Shown here: piece after piece, positions 20,985 through 33,499 of the stretch
Layout: every line of letters begins with the position of its first letter
How positions within the stretch are numbered: the first letter of the stretch is position 1
NCBI GenBank assembly: GCA_018136815.1
Contig: CM030932.1
Span: 564,081 to 628,080, forward strand
Length of the DNA stretch: 64,000 nt
From: Isochrysis galbana
Taxonomy: Eukaryota; Haptophyta; Isochrysidales; Isochrysidaceae
Direction: 5' to 3'
Position numbers and translations under genes: made by a program
The notes under the pieces: model-generated
Seen by the model: only the letters and a program-made list of their open reading frames with translations
What the model was told of the DNA's origin: nothing
Database searches by the model: none

Positions 20985-21205
20985 ACGGGCACCTCGCTAT
21001 CGCCTCTCGGCACCAAGTAGCCCAACGAATCTTCTACTACCAAGTCGACAGACCTCACCCCTCCGCGCGATACCTTGGTATCGTAGCGTGGAGTCACATC
21101 TTGACGGACTTTTAGCTAACATTCATTCACTTTGGGAACGTGGAAGCCAGAACTGCAAAGACCATTTTACGCGTCGAACATACGCAACCAACGATAACCA
21201 TACTG
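20985..21205 (+). mobile_element. LINE family B fragment
   Basis: Contains HQVAQRIFYYQVDRPHPSAR and YLGIVAWSHILTDF, matching AQRLFCYQVDRPHPSSGYLG and LAWRYILTDF in the ORF at 32228-33034. It is disrupted by a stop and truncated at both ends. Between 20602 and 20985 I see no gene. Confidence 0.8.
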
Positions 21206-21338
21206 CCAAAATTCTAGGTTCTAGTTCTAGGTCGCCCGGTGGGACTTAGATGTAAAACTAAGAACGCCGACCACGGTAGCTACCCCGCATCTTGTACACT
21301 GCTCCTCCAACCCAATCCTCATGCGTCCAAGATCCATG

Positions 21339-21354
21339 CCCCCCCCCCCCCCCC
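21339..21354. repeat. Poly-C run
   Basis: About 16 consecutive C downstream of the RF2 gene. Similar runs of 12 or more C or G recur across the window. Confidence 0.8.
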
Positions 21355-21499
21355 GGTCGCCATGCGTATCCAACCCAATCGAGCCTCAGAGCATACGAGC
21401 ATGGCACGCAACGGGAGTGTACACGCCCGCTCGCGCACGCCGCCTCCCAGCGAGCACCCGCTGAGCGCATGCGCGAGCAGCACCGCGGGCCGCACTGTC

Positions 21500-23120
21500 T
21501 CAACTGGCGGCAGCGAGGGCGGCCGGCTCGGCCTCGACGGCCTGCTTGCGCAGGTAGGCGTCAATGAATGGGTCAATCTCGCCGTCGAGCACGTTCTGCA
21601 CCTGTGACGCTTCGTGGCCCGTGCGCAGGTCCTTGACCAGCTGGTACGGCGCAAGCACGTACGAGCGGATCTGCGTCCCCCACGAGGCAGATGCCGTATT
21701 GGCGTGCAGCTCGGCGATGCTGGCGGCGCGCCGCTCCTCCGCCAGCAGCAGTAGCTTCGCCTTGAGCAGCGCCAGCCCAATCTCGCGGTTGCGCGCTTGC
21801 GAGCGCTCCTGCTGGCAGCGGACCACAACGCCGGTCGGCAGGTGGCGAATGCGGACCGCCGACTCGACCTTGTTAACATTCTGGCCACCAGCACCGCTCG
21901 CGCGCATCGTCGTCACCTCGAGATCGGCCGAAGGAATCTCAAGCGCCACGAGGCGCTCCTCCGGCAAGATGGGCACCACCTCGACGCCGGCGAATGATGT
22001 CTGCCGCTTGTTTGCTGCGTTGAACGGCGAGAGTCGCACCAGCCGATGTGTTCCGTGCTCCGAGCGGAGTGAGCCGTAGGCATAATCGCCCTCAATGGCG
22101 AGCGTGGCCGAGCGAATACCTGCCTCCTCTGCGTCGGAGCGCTCGACGAGCGCCACCGAAAAGCCCGCCCTCTCGCCCCACCGGCTGTACATCCGCAGGA
22201 GCATCGCCGCCCAATCCTGAGCGTCGACGCCGCCCGAGCCGCTCGTCACCGTAAGCGTCGCGCCGCGCGCGTCGTGCTCGCCACGCATGAGCGAGCGCAC
22301 CTCCCACGCCTCCAGCTCCACCTCGAGCGCAGCCATCGCGCGCTCCGCCTCGTTAAGCAACTCGTCCCTCTCGTAGGCCTCTCCTTCCTCTCGCGCCAGC
22401 TCGACGCTCGCGATTGCATCGCCCAGAGCCGCCTCCCACCGCTCAACACGTTCTAGCACGTCCCGGTGAGCCTTTAGTCGCCTGAGCACTCGCTCCGCTG
22501 CCTCAGCGTCGTCCCAAAATCCCGCGGAAGCCTGCAGAGCGGTCGTGACGAGCGGGGGAGGGAAGGCTTGGGGGAGCGAGAGGGGACCGGACGCGCACCG
22601 ACGCGGCCTGGAGTGGTGGGAGGGAGGAGAGAGAGGGGGAGACGCAATCTCTCTCGGCTCAGCATCGAGCGCAGCCGCACGCTGGCTGGGGAAGCGTGGG
22701 GACAAGAGGGTTGTGAGGGGAGGCGAGAGGCGATGGATGTGATGTGTGAAAGGAGAGAGAGAAGGGCGAGGGCGCTCACTGAGGTGGTCTGGTGGTGGTG
22801 GGTGGGTGGAAGGGGTCGGGGGAGGGCAAACGGATGCGAGAGGGGACGGGCGCGAGGGCTGAGAGGCAAGAGGGGAACCGAGAGAGGTGGGGTGGGAAGA
22901 GGTTGCTCACCGACTCTGCCTCGAGCTCCGCCGCGAGGGCCTCGTGGCTGCAAAGGTCGAGCAGCTGTGCGGCAGCGTCGATGCGCGCTCTGCCGGCAGA
23001 AACAGCCCGGGAGAGCTCATCCACGCACGCGCACACCACCACCCCCGCGCGCAGCGCAGAGCACGCGGCCGTCAGACAGCAGTACAGGCACGCCAGGCGC
23101 ACCGCCGCGCCGCGCCCCAT
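21500..23120 (-). CDS. prfB: Organellar (probably plastid) peptide chain release factor 2, two exons
   Basis: Exon 1 (23120-22911) encodes 70 residues: [20 protein letters not shown] is signal-peptide-like, followed by a transit-like region ending LEAES. Intron 22532-22910 (GTGAGC...CTGCAG) is phase 0 and joins to [19 protein letters not shown], the conserved RF2 start. Exon 2 (22531-21500) has the codon-recognition tripeptide SPF in [11 protein letters not shown], which specifies RF2 (UGA/UAA) over RF1 (PxT), and the catalytic GGQ in [19 protein letters not shown]. The C-terminus [15 protein letters not shown] is typical. It is about 413 residues, longer than bacterial RF2 mainly through the presequence. 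It releases finished peptides from organelle ribosomes; plants have a chloroplast equivalent (HCF109). Plastid rather than mitochondrion is inferred from the signal peptide. The gene is divergent from WDR59. Confidence 0.9.
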
Positions 23121-23450
23121 CCCTCGCTCTCTTCTCTCTCTTCTCTCCATTCTTGTTCTCTCTTCTCTCCCTTCTTCTATCTCTCTTCTTTCCCTTCTCT
23201 TTCTTCTCTCTTCTTCTTCTCTTACTCTGCTCTCTTCCCCCTCTCCCCTCTCTTCCCTCTCTTCTCCCCTCTCTTCCCTCTCTATTCCCTCTCTCTTCTC
23301 TCTGTGTTCCCTCCTCTCTTGTCCCTCCTCTCTTGTCCCTCTCTTCCCCCTCGTCCCTCTCACCTATCTCCCCCTCTCTTTCCTCGCTCTTTCCCCCCTC
23401 TCTTCCCTCTCATCTGGGGGTCCCTCTCTCGTAGTCTCTCTCCCTCTTCT

Positions 23451-23487
<37 letters not shown>

Positions 23488-23500
23488 CGTAGAGCAGCGG
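23121..23500. repeat. Pyrimidine-rich tract upstream of RF2
   Basis: Almost entirely CTCTTC-type repeats on the plus strand (GA-rich on the RF2 sense strand), beginning at the RF2 start codon. It probably forms its 5' UTR/promoter region. Confidence 0.85.
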
Positions 23501-23983
23501 CTTGATTTCGACCAAGTAAAGAATGAACTTAGAGTTGAGCAGGAGTAAAGTAGAGTTGAGCAGGAGTTGGCAGGTGCATGTGAAGAGGCGAGGAGGCCAA
23601 GGTGCAAGGTGGTGGTGGGTGGTGGGCAGCTAGCATTGCAAAAGGGGACTCAAAAAAACTTCAACATATAATTCAAGGACTGCGTCAACTCATGGATGAC
23701 AGGTCTTCAGGTAATCCTTGTGGTGGAATTGGAAATCAATCACGGGGACAAACGGGAATGGCAACCACGGGGAAGGGAGCGGGCGGGCGCGCCTCTGCGC
23801 TTGTTCGCGGGGGCTCGTTCCCGCTCCCGAGTTGTGTCGTCAGTTTTGTTTTGGAGCCGGCAGCCTGGGCACTGACGTACTGACAACAGCATATCAGCTC
23901 CTGCCTGGGTGGGGAGCTACTACAATACTAATACATCAGTACTAAAATTAGGACTTACAGCCCAACTAGGAAGGCGTAGACAC

Positions 23984-25060
<1,077 letters not shown>

Positions 25061-25097
25061 GAGTCCGAGAGAGAAAGACTTCTCGAGAGAGCGAGCG

Positions 25098-28000
25098 ATG
25101 CGCCTGCTGCATACTCGCGGAGCGCGTCTCGACGCCCCCTCCGTCGGCGAGAGCCTCGCCATCGACTCAAGCGGCCGCCTCGCTGCCATCGCCTCTCTGA
25201 GGCACCTGCTCATCGCAGACCTCGAGTGGCCGTGGGAGCCCTTCCGCTCTCTTCCCACGCCAGACGTGGCGCCAGCCCTCTCGATCGCCTGGCAGCCTGC
25301 GGACGGGGGGCACGGCGGCGCCACTCTCGCATGCGCCTCCGAAGACGGCGCACTCAGGCTCTACGACGGCGCGGCGGAGCCTGGCGCTCGATCGCTGCTC
25401 GCGACGCTCTGCAAGGGGACGCTCGGCGATGCAACGGACGTCGCGGTCGAGCACCTCGCGTGGAAGCCCTCCGTCTCGCACACGCTCGCCGGTGTGACGC
25501 CTGGTGGCTGCCTCGCCCTTTTCGACTGCCGCCGGGGCACCGCCTGGCAGTACAAGCTGCAGGGCGGCGCGGCAGCGGCAGGTGGCGCGGCGCGGCCGCG
25601 TGGGCCGAGCCCGGAGATGGCGGCGGAGGGCCGTGCGCCCGGGGCTGCGTCGTCGGGCCACCATTTCGCGCCCGCACGCGGCCGCGTCTCCTGGTGCGGC
25701 GGCGCGCACGGCGGCGCGCACGGCAACACTGCAGGTGGCCCTCCGGAGTACCTGGTCGCCGCGGCCAAGTCGGGAGCCGTCTACGTCGTCGACATTCGCA
25801 AGCCATCCATCGTGTGCTCGTGGGTGGCGCATGGGGGCGCGGTGCTCTCACTCGATTGGGGCGGCGAGCGCCGCGGCTCGGATGGCATCCGGCTCGGAGG
25901 CGGCCACGGCGCCACGCCCTTGCCACTGCTCCTGACGACCGGCGACAATCTTGAGGAGGCGCGCGGCGAGCTGGGCGGCGGGTCGATTCGTGTGTGGGAC
26001 GTCCAGCTCGTGAGCAAGGCGGCGGCCTCCCAGCGCGCTGAGAGCTTCTTCGACTCGGAGCTCTCGGACGTGCAGCACGTGGCCGAGGGCGCACCGGTGC
26101 ACGAGCGCCTCGTGTCAAGAGCGCAGTGTGCTGCGAGCGCTAGGACCTGGGGCTTGCCCATCTGCGCCACCTGGGTGCCGGCGGGGGCGGGGCGGATCAA
26201 TCCCTCCATCGCGGTGGTGGCGGCGCGTTGCGCGCCGAGCGCGCCACGCGCGGTCGGCACGCGTGCCGCGCCACAACCAGCGGAACGGGTCGGCAACGCC
26301 ATCGAGCTATGGGCAGCTGCCGGAAGCACGCGCACCTCCAACAAGGGCCATATGGCGCACGGCTTGGGCGCGACGGGCTCCGGGCAGGACGGCGCGCACG
26401 GAGGCGTCGGAGCGCGGTGCCTCCACAGGGAGGACGCCGTCGATGACTTCCATGTGAGATGCATCCAGTGGTGCGATGGCGGGGACGCGTCCCGACGGCT
26501 CGTCTCCTTGGGCCGCGATCGATGGCTGCGGGTGTGGCGTGTCGAGCCGTCGATGAGCGACCACGAGGAGGATGCGGATCTGGCGTCGCCTGATGAGGGC
26601 AACGGGATGGAGCGGGCTGCCGAGGGGCCCCATCCCGACAGCTTGGGCGGGTCCGCTCCCGTGCCGTCGGTCGATGTTCCTCAGCCGGAGCTTAAGCGAG
26701 ACGCGAGCCGGACGGCGGTCTCGATCACCACCATTGCTGCCTGGCGGGAGTGCGCGTCCGCCACCTCGCAGCTGTGGTGCAAGGAGCAGGCGACGTTTGC
26801 GCCTCGGCTCGACGTTCTGACGCCAGAGAATGAAGGCGAGTTGCGCCTCCTTTGCCATCTGAGGCTTACGAGCCACACGACGGTCCCGACAGAGCCCTCG
26901 ATATCCGCCCCCTGCGCCGTAGCCTCCAACTTGAAAGTTAGCCCTGGTGGACAGGTCGGTGCTGCCAATGCCGGCGAGGCGCCACCGAGCGCGGTGCTCT
27001 TCGTGCTCGTGTGCCGCACCGAGCAGCCGCCCGAGCTGGCCATTCCCGAGGGGCAGCCGGGCGCCCCCCTCTCAGGGCCCGCGAGCGGAGACGCGACGGG
27101 CTCGAGCGGATGCTCAGAGGGCTATGCGCCTGGTGCTCGCGACGGCGACAGCCTCTCGGGTCTTTGCGCATCCATACTGCGCGAAGCCAACCTCGCCCTC
27201 AAATTCACGTGGGAGCGCACGGGGTCACAGGACACAACGGCGCTCGTGGACGCAGTCCGCGTTGCGATGGCCAGCCACCCGGCTACTGGGCGTACCGCCG
27301 CTGCGACGGCGTTGCCGGCGACAACGCCGGCGGCCATCGCCCAAGTGTGCTCCGCACTGCTACCGCTCCTGAAGACGCTCCTCGCATGTATCCAGCGTGC
27401 GCTCGCCGAGGCCAACGTGCACCAATGGCGTGAGCGGCGCGCTGCCGAGGGCGACGTCCATGCGCTTGATGTGGCACCCCACGGCCGATCGGCCGGCGCG
27501 TGTCTCGGTGCGGATGGCGAACATGGAAGCTTCATTGGCGGGGCCCCGCCTCTTGCCTTCAACTCGCCTGCCTCTGTGCAGCAATACGACCGGCTGCCTC
27601 CGCCGCGGACCTCGGGTGCCACCTTCTCCCCGACTGGCATCCTGGTCACCTTCTCCAACTCTCCCTCGCCATACGCCACCTTGTTGGAGGCGGAGGCTCC
27701 GCGCACATATCAGGACTTTCTGGGCCTCGTCCAAGGCCTCCATTTGGCGCCAATCGTGCGCGATCAGCTGGCCGTCGTCGGCAACGGGCTCGCCTCTGCG
27801 CTCTCGCGCCGACGAGCGCCCTCCAGCTGCATGCGGAGCAGCGCTGTCTCGGGCGCCTCCACATGGTGCGGCGCGTCGGACGTTGATGGAGTCGCCAGCA
27901 TCTCCTCTCGCGACGCCGATGGGTACTACATCGAGGACGCCCCAACGCGCGAAGACGAAGGTGAGTACGATGAGGAGGAGGCGGAATTCCGCGAGAGCTT

Positions 28001-31000
28001 ATTTGGCGGCGGCTTCGGCTCCGAGGCATTTGGCCTCAACAACGACTACGATGGCTTCGGTGGTGACGGTCCGGCGAGCGCCATGGGAAGTGACGCGAGC
28101 TTTAGCGGCAGGCTCGCCGAGGGATGGGGCACGAATGCTGACTGGGCTCTGCCTGAATCATGTGCGGAGCGCACATCGGGGAGACCCACCAGTCGGCTGA
28201 GAGGTCGCGGTCTGAATGGCATGGTATCCTTCACGCCAGCACTTGCGGTGTCCTCGGGGGAGTGCGGCTGCGCATCGTGCGCGCCGTCCCAAAGTTCCTC
28301 CTGCACGCGCCCTACGGCAAGTGGCGCGCCGATCCAGAATGTCCCCATATGCGGTGTGCCGCCGCAGTCTTGCCAGGCAAGCCAGGCTTCCGCACAGGGC
28401 TCGCATCGCCACGGAGTTTCTTCGCGCACATCAGCGCCTCCTACCGCGAAGCTTAGTCTTACACGTGGACGTCGACGCGGCGCAGCCGCCACCCTGCCTG
28501 GATCCGGGCGCGAACGTGACGCGCGCGAGCGCGACTCGGTCCGCTCTCGCTCGCGGCTCAGGTTGCTCCGATCCCTCGGCGCGATGCCTGCATCAACAGT
28601 TCAGGCATACGACGCTTCGGCGGTGCTCGAGATTGTCGCAGAGCTGGTGAGATGGCCTCTGCGCGGCCTGCTTGCACATTCCACGCCTCGTTCTCAACCC
28701 GGAATGCGCTGCGCACTTGCGCTCCCCCTTGCTCGTCGGAATGCAATCTGCGATTTACTCGCCTCATCCGTCGCACCGTCAGGCACTCCTCTACTGCTCG
28801 AGCCCGCTTTCGCGACGCGCGGATGTCGCTCGCTCTCTGGGGCTCGTTTCGTCGAGTCTCCGGGGGGGCTTTGACCCACGCGCCGACAGGTCGAACCTTT
28901 CAGTTGAGCGGGGGATTCCAGGCATTTGCAGCGCCACCATAGCCACGTTGACGACGATTGAAGCTGCAGCCTTGTGCCGCCACAATGGGGGAGTGGCACT
29001 TGCTCACGCCCACGCTGTACCACATCAGATCGGCTCTGGCCGCACGGACCTCTGGCGAACGTGGATGCTCGCCGCAACGGCGTTCGCGTCCCTCGCCTCA
29101 CCACCACCTAGCTCGGTCGTGGGGACAAGAGACGCCGGCACCTCCGGGGGGTTGGGCACCGTTGCCGGCGTGATCCATTCCCGCGGCTCGTGTGCCCCAG
29201 CCCAGCTCTCTGTGCCGCGCAACTCTACGCGGCAGGTAAGCGCTCGCGCCATGCCCTGCAAAACTGTTGATGCAACCACACGCAGACGCGCATCTAGGCG
29301 TGCTGGACGCCCTTCTTTGGAGAGGAAATAAGTCCCAACGCTTCCAATCTAGAAGAGAACAGACCGGTTGGACCGGCGGGCTTTGGAGTGTGATCTCTCC
29401 CCGACCCCACTACGCAGGCGAGGGCTCAGGGGTACGGCGTGGCCGCACCCCTTCTCGCTGCACTTTTGCAAGACCGCATCCGCGTTGCGGATGTGCAGAC
29501 CGTCTCCGCACTCGCCTCGATGTGTGTGGCTACCGGCGTACCCATCACTGCCGACGACAGCATCTTGCACTTCAGCGACGACGATTCTGGTGCACAGAAT
29601 GGCAGCGGACAAGCTAGCGATAGCCCAATCCCCTCTTTACAGCTAGGCTCGATCGCCCGAGGTCGCAGAGGCTTACTGTCTCTCGAGAGCGCAGAGCAAT
29701 GTCTTTGGTGTATTGGCGTATACGCGCAGGTGCTTTTTAGGTGGGGGCTCGTCCATACCCGTGCTCACTTGCTCAAATTGGCCGAGAGAATGCGCGCCTC
29801 CGTACGCCTGGCGATTGCCGAAAGGACCGGTTCCAACCTGCGGTCTACCGACATTGATACGCACCTTGATCTGCAAGCGACACACCATGCTCTAGCGGCC
29901 TCACCAACCTGGGGCCCTTACGGCGTGTACTCATCTCGTAAGGTAGACCCTGGGCTGTTGGCATCTACTCTGGCATCGATCACCGACCGGCCCTCCGCCT
30001 CGATCGCCGAGGAGGAGAACGACGGCTCCTCCGAGTCTGACCGTTTTGCTGGGGACATTGAGCGTGGAGACGAGGAGATCGTAGACGCTCTCAACCGTCC
30101 TAGCGGACCTTTCGATCAAGCGGCGCCATTTTGTCTCGAGGTCTACATTGCGCCCGCCGCCCCTCTAATCTACCGCATGCTGTCTTCTCAAACTCCGAGT
30201 AAAGGAGCGGTCGTTCACAAGCCCTCCGCGCTTCGGATGGCTAGTGATGGGCGGCAGAGCTGCAACGCTTCTCTAGGAGTGTGGCGATCCGGCCCCGCGT
30301 GCCATGCCTTCTCGGGCTGCTCATCAGCTGGCGCGGTTGGCGCCGTCCCCACGATGGCCAATGCCGGTATCAAGACGGGCATGCCAACCACTGGGGCAGG
30401 GCTCAGCAGCGTGTGCGCCGAAGGTGGCGGCATTGGCGGGTCTTCCCTGTTCGGATCCTCAGTCGTCGGGGCCCGCTCAGCCAGCACGCTCAAGGGTGCG
30501 AGTGCACCAAGCACATCACGTTCTCTTAACGCCTCGCCGGCTCAGTCACGTGCCCTCCTCGGGTTGGGTGCAAGTGTCATTCCTCACGGCGCAGCTCCAG
30601 TCACTCACTGTCCTGTTGCGTACACTACCCGTGACGTGGAGGCTAGCGGGTCACCAGCACCCGGGGCTAAGGGGCGGCGCGGGCTAGGCGTTTGCTCAAC
30701 GGGTAGTCAAAGCTGCGGCGCGTGTCTCGGCAGCCTTGGGTTGATAGGAGGTCAAGCCGGCGGGAGCGCTTTGCTTGGAAACCGATGCAGCGCATTTGGT
30801 CGAATCGGAGGCACTACGACGTCGGACACGTCATCATTGTCTGAGAGGGCGTCATCGGCCAACTTGAACCGGCGTCCGGGAGTTCATCGGGGTTCAAGCA
30901 GTGGTGGCGACGCCTTTGTGCCGCTGACGACCTCGCCTCTTTGCGCAGTATGCATGCTGCCTGTGCGCGGCGTCGCATGGTCATGTGGCGCGTGTGGACA

Positions 31001-31139
31001 CGGCGGCCATTGGCCATGTCTTCGTGAGTGGCTGGCTGAATCCCTCACCGGACAAACAAATGGGGCACGGGGCCAAGCACACAACCGTTGCCCAACTGGT
31101 TGCGGGTGCGAGTGTGGCAATGCGATTTCAAGTGAATGA
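25098..31139 (+). CDS. WDR59: WDR59-like GATOR2 subunit (WD40-RWD-RING), multi-exon
   Basis: A very large gene. The first exon starts at ATG 25098 and encodes a beta-propeller (blade motifs such as SIAWQPADGG, VEHLAWKPSVSH, GGSIRVWDVQ, DDFHVRCIQWCDGG and RWLRVWRV). An RWD-type region follows around 26740-27460 (WRECASATSQLW, ENEGELRLLCHLRL, SALLPLLKTLLACIQRA), then the WDR59 signature PPPRTSGATFSPTGILVTF near 27600. Later exons carry EAAALCRHNGGVALA...GRTDLWRTWMLAA (28950-29095), VAAPLLAALLQDRI and ADVQTVSALASMC (29440-29530), and AQVLFRWGLVHTRAHLLKLA (29725-29785). The C-terminal RING-like domain has CAVCMLPVRGVAWSCGACGH and CPTGCGCECG (30940-31130). The frame open from 25098 stops at 28874, so one or more introns lie between about 28150 and 29440. 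In animals and yeast this protein is part of GATOR2/SEACAT, which relays amino-acid status to TORC1 at the lysosome/vacuole. Exon junctions past 28.1 kb were not resolved. Confidence 0.85.
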
Positions 31140-31309
31140 CGAGCAACAATAGCTGCATGATGAGCTCTCCGTCGGAGTTTTCGCTTATTGGTGTCGTGCA
31201 ACAAATCTTTTGCTTAGCTCAAGTAATAACAACTCACTACTAATATTCAATATTCACTCAAACACAAAGGAGAATTTATCCATCGAAACATATGCATATG
31301 TTTATAATC

Positions 31310-32123
31310 CTGGCGCAGATACATGGAATACCCCCTAGCGGACGAGTACGCTATGCAAAAAGGCAAACTCGCGCTTGACGCAATCGCGGTCTCGGACATT
31401 ACGCGAGCCGCGCTCAAAACAACCGCGAAGAACGCCCCACAAGCGGCGAAGCTTGCATGGGATAAACGCCTAGATGTCACGAAAGAAGAATGGAAACACA
31501 TAGCAAGGCTATACACACTCCCGCTGCTCACACATGAAGACAAACACCCACATTTTAAACATATCACCCACAGAAGAATCGGCACTAGAAACAGATTTGC
31601 GAAAAGCCACACGAATATGTGCCGACTATGCCGCCGCCACCGCGAAGATTCGTGCCACTTAGCATGGTGCCCCGCGACGAAGAAAATATTCAAAACCATA
31701 GACACCCTTACCAACTACACGCCTCGCCCAAATAGGTCGCGCACACAAAAAGTCAAAGACAGGCTATTTGCATATCCCGGCGCTACCACCCCTGATAGCC
31801 TGAAGACCCTCTACATAATAGCATGGAAACACATAATTAAAGACTTTTATAAAGTAGAGTTCGAGTCATACAACTTCCACTATATACCAACTCTAGAAGC
31901 AACGCTCATGAGATTTACCACCCTGGTGAGAGGCCGAGCTACGCCGAGCCTCCACAACACCGCGAGAACGCGTAAGGCGGCCCAAGGAAGGAAACCTAAA
32001 ATCAAAACTCCGGTGGAGCTCAGCGCTCCTACCTTCATAGAAGATGACAAAGGCCGCTTGAGAATGAGCGATAACCTCGGCCTAGTAGCAGAAGCGCTCG
32101 GCCTTGCCGAACGCCTCGCCTAG
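31310..32123 (+). mobile_element. LINE family C, 5'-truncated, intact C-terminal pol frame
   Basis: A 267-residue open frame: MEYPLADEYAMQKGKLALDA, HFKHITHRRIGTRNRFA, the zinc knuckle CRLCRRHREDSCHLAWC (C-x2-C-x8-H-x4-C) and IIAWKHIIKDFYKVEFESYN. It is the C-terminal domain of a LINE polymerase; the reverse transcriptase is absent. A second, divergent copy is on the opposite strand at 15844-16113. There is no T-rich 3' end before the next element starts. Confidence 0.85.
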
Positions 32124-32227
32124 GACCCAACTATACTTCGCCCCAAATGGACTTAGGGCACGAGAAGACAGAACGATAACAGAAAAACCAACGACGACAC
32201 GACGCTCACACAACAACGGAAAGAAAC

Positions 32228-33342
32228 ATGTCACTCAGCGAACCAGGAGGGAGGCGAGTACCTTCGCTGGGGACAAGTGCATACACGCTAAAAGGCACGC
32301 ATACAACGCTAGAGGATGTAAGTGTCAGGGTCTTGACTAAAGCGTTCCTCGCATTGAGGAAAACAAAAGCACAAAAATCCACGCTAAGATGGGAAAAAAG
32401 GCTACCGGTCCTCTCGGGAAAGTGGAAACAAGTATCGCAATTGTATAAATACAACTTTTTAACGCCTAGAGACTCTTATTTGCATTTCAAACATGTCCTA
32501 CATAGAAGGATAGCTACGGCGAACCGTTTTGCTGACGATCCAACATGCCGCTTTTGCGGCATAGCCCCTGAGAGTTCCACTCACCTGGCCTCATGTATCG
32601 CGACGGAGCCCGTCTTTGAATTCATAGAAGGGCTTCTGGGGATTAGCCTTAGGCCGGGATCCGAAACAGCCCAACGTCTTTTCTGTTATCAGGTGGATAG
32701 ACCGCACCCCTCCTCAGGATACTTAGGTATCCTGGCGTGGAGGTACATCCTAACCGACTTCTACAACATCCAGTATGGCAACTCGGACGGCAGGTCCGTT
32801 AAGTCGATTTTAAGAGCGACACTTACGAGATACCACCTGTTAGTAACGGCGAAAGTCGGTTTCTTTCAGAGGCTAAAAAAACAACGAGAGAATATGGGGT
32901 TACACGCCCCGAGCAACAAACATATTAAGAAGATGGTAAGCCCGCTGTACACGGTGGACAAGGATTTCAACATAGGAACATCGGAGGACCTCCTACGAGC
33001 GGCAAGAGGTCTGGACCTACGACACATCACCTAAAGTAGCTTAACCTCTTAGTCGGAATCACAGCGCTTATTAAAGAGGAGCCTAAGAGATTTAAGTGAG
33101 GATAACCTGAGCCAACACCGACACAAAGGACGAACCACAGTCTCCCGCCCCCTTCTCTCCAACTCCTGGCCGAAGCAGCGCGCGCGGCCTCCCCGGAACC
33201 AGCTTCTCCGAAAATGAGGGAACTGGGAAAGGGGAAGGGGGTTGTTAGGGGTTAAGGTCGGGTAGTAGGGAGGTACACTAGCACACTGCCTCACGCCGCA
33301 CACGTAGCGGGGAATTTTAAGAAGATTTTTTTTAATGGGGTA
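32228..33342 (+). mobile_element. LINE family B, 5'-truncated, with 3' tail
   Basis: The open frame 32228-33034 (268 residues) is the same pol C-terminal domain: HFKHVLHRRIATANRF, CRFCGIAPESSTHLASC, LAWRYILTDFYNIQYGN, ending SEDLLRAARGLDLRHIT. The 3' UTR ends TTTTAAGAAGATTTTTTTT near 33340. Identical-type tails occur at 52440-52475 (+) and 54308-54330 (-). Confidence 0.85.
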
Positions 33343-33399
33343 CAGGCGATGGTGTGAGGCGTGAGTCCTTACCGAGCGAGAGTACGTGGTCCTGTTTAG

Positions 33400-33470
33400 C
33401 TAGCGGTAGTCAGCCTGAATCTTCAGAGATGTTTTTTATACGGCGGGAGGACGAAGGTAGCTAACTTTCT
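33400..33470 (+). mobile_element. LINE tail-like scrap
   Basis: CAGCCTGAATCTTCAGAGATG followed by a T-run near 33413-33438 resembles the family A 3' terminus, implying a tiny tail-only insertion between the B and A copies. Confidence 0.4.
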
Positions 33471-33499
33471 GTATGTATGCTACTCTATCCTAGATAATA

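Noticed and set aside
20225-21097. A 290-residue minus frame between LINE pieces
   Set aside because: It crosses two plus-strand LINE remnants and their 3' UTR; no domain and repetitive Gly/Ala/Ser composition.
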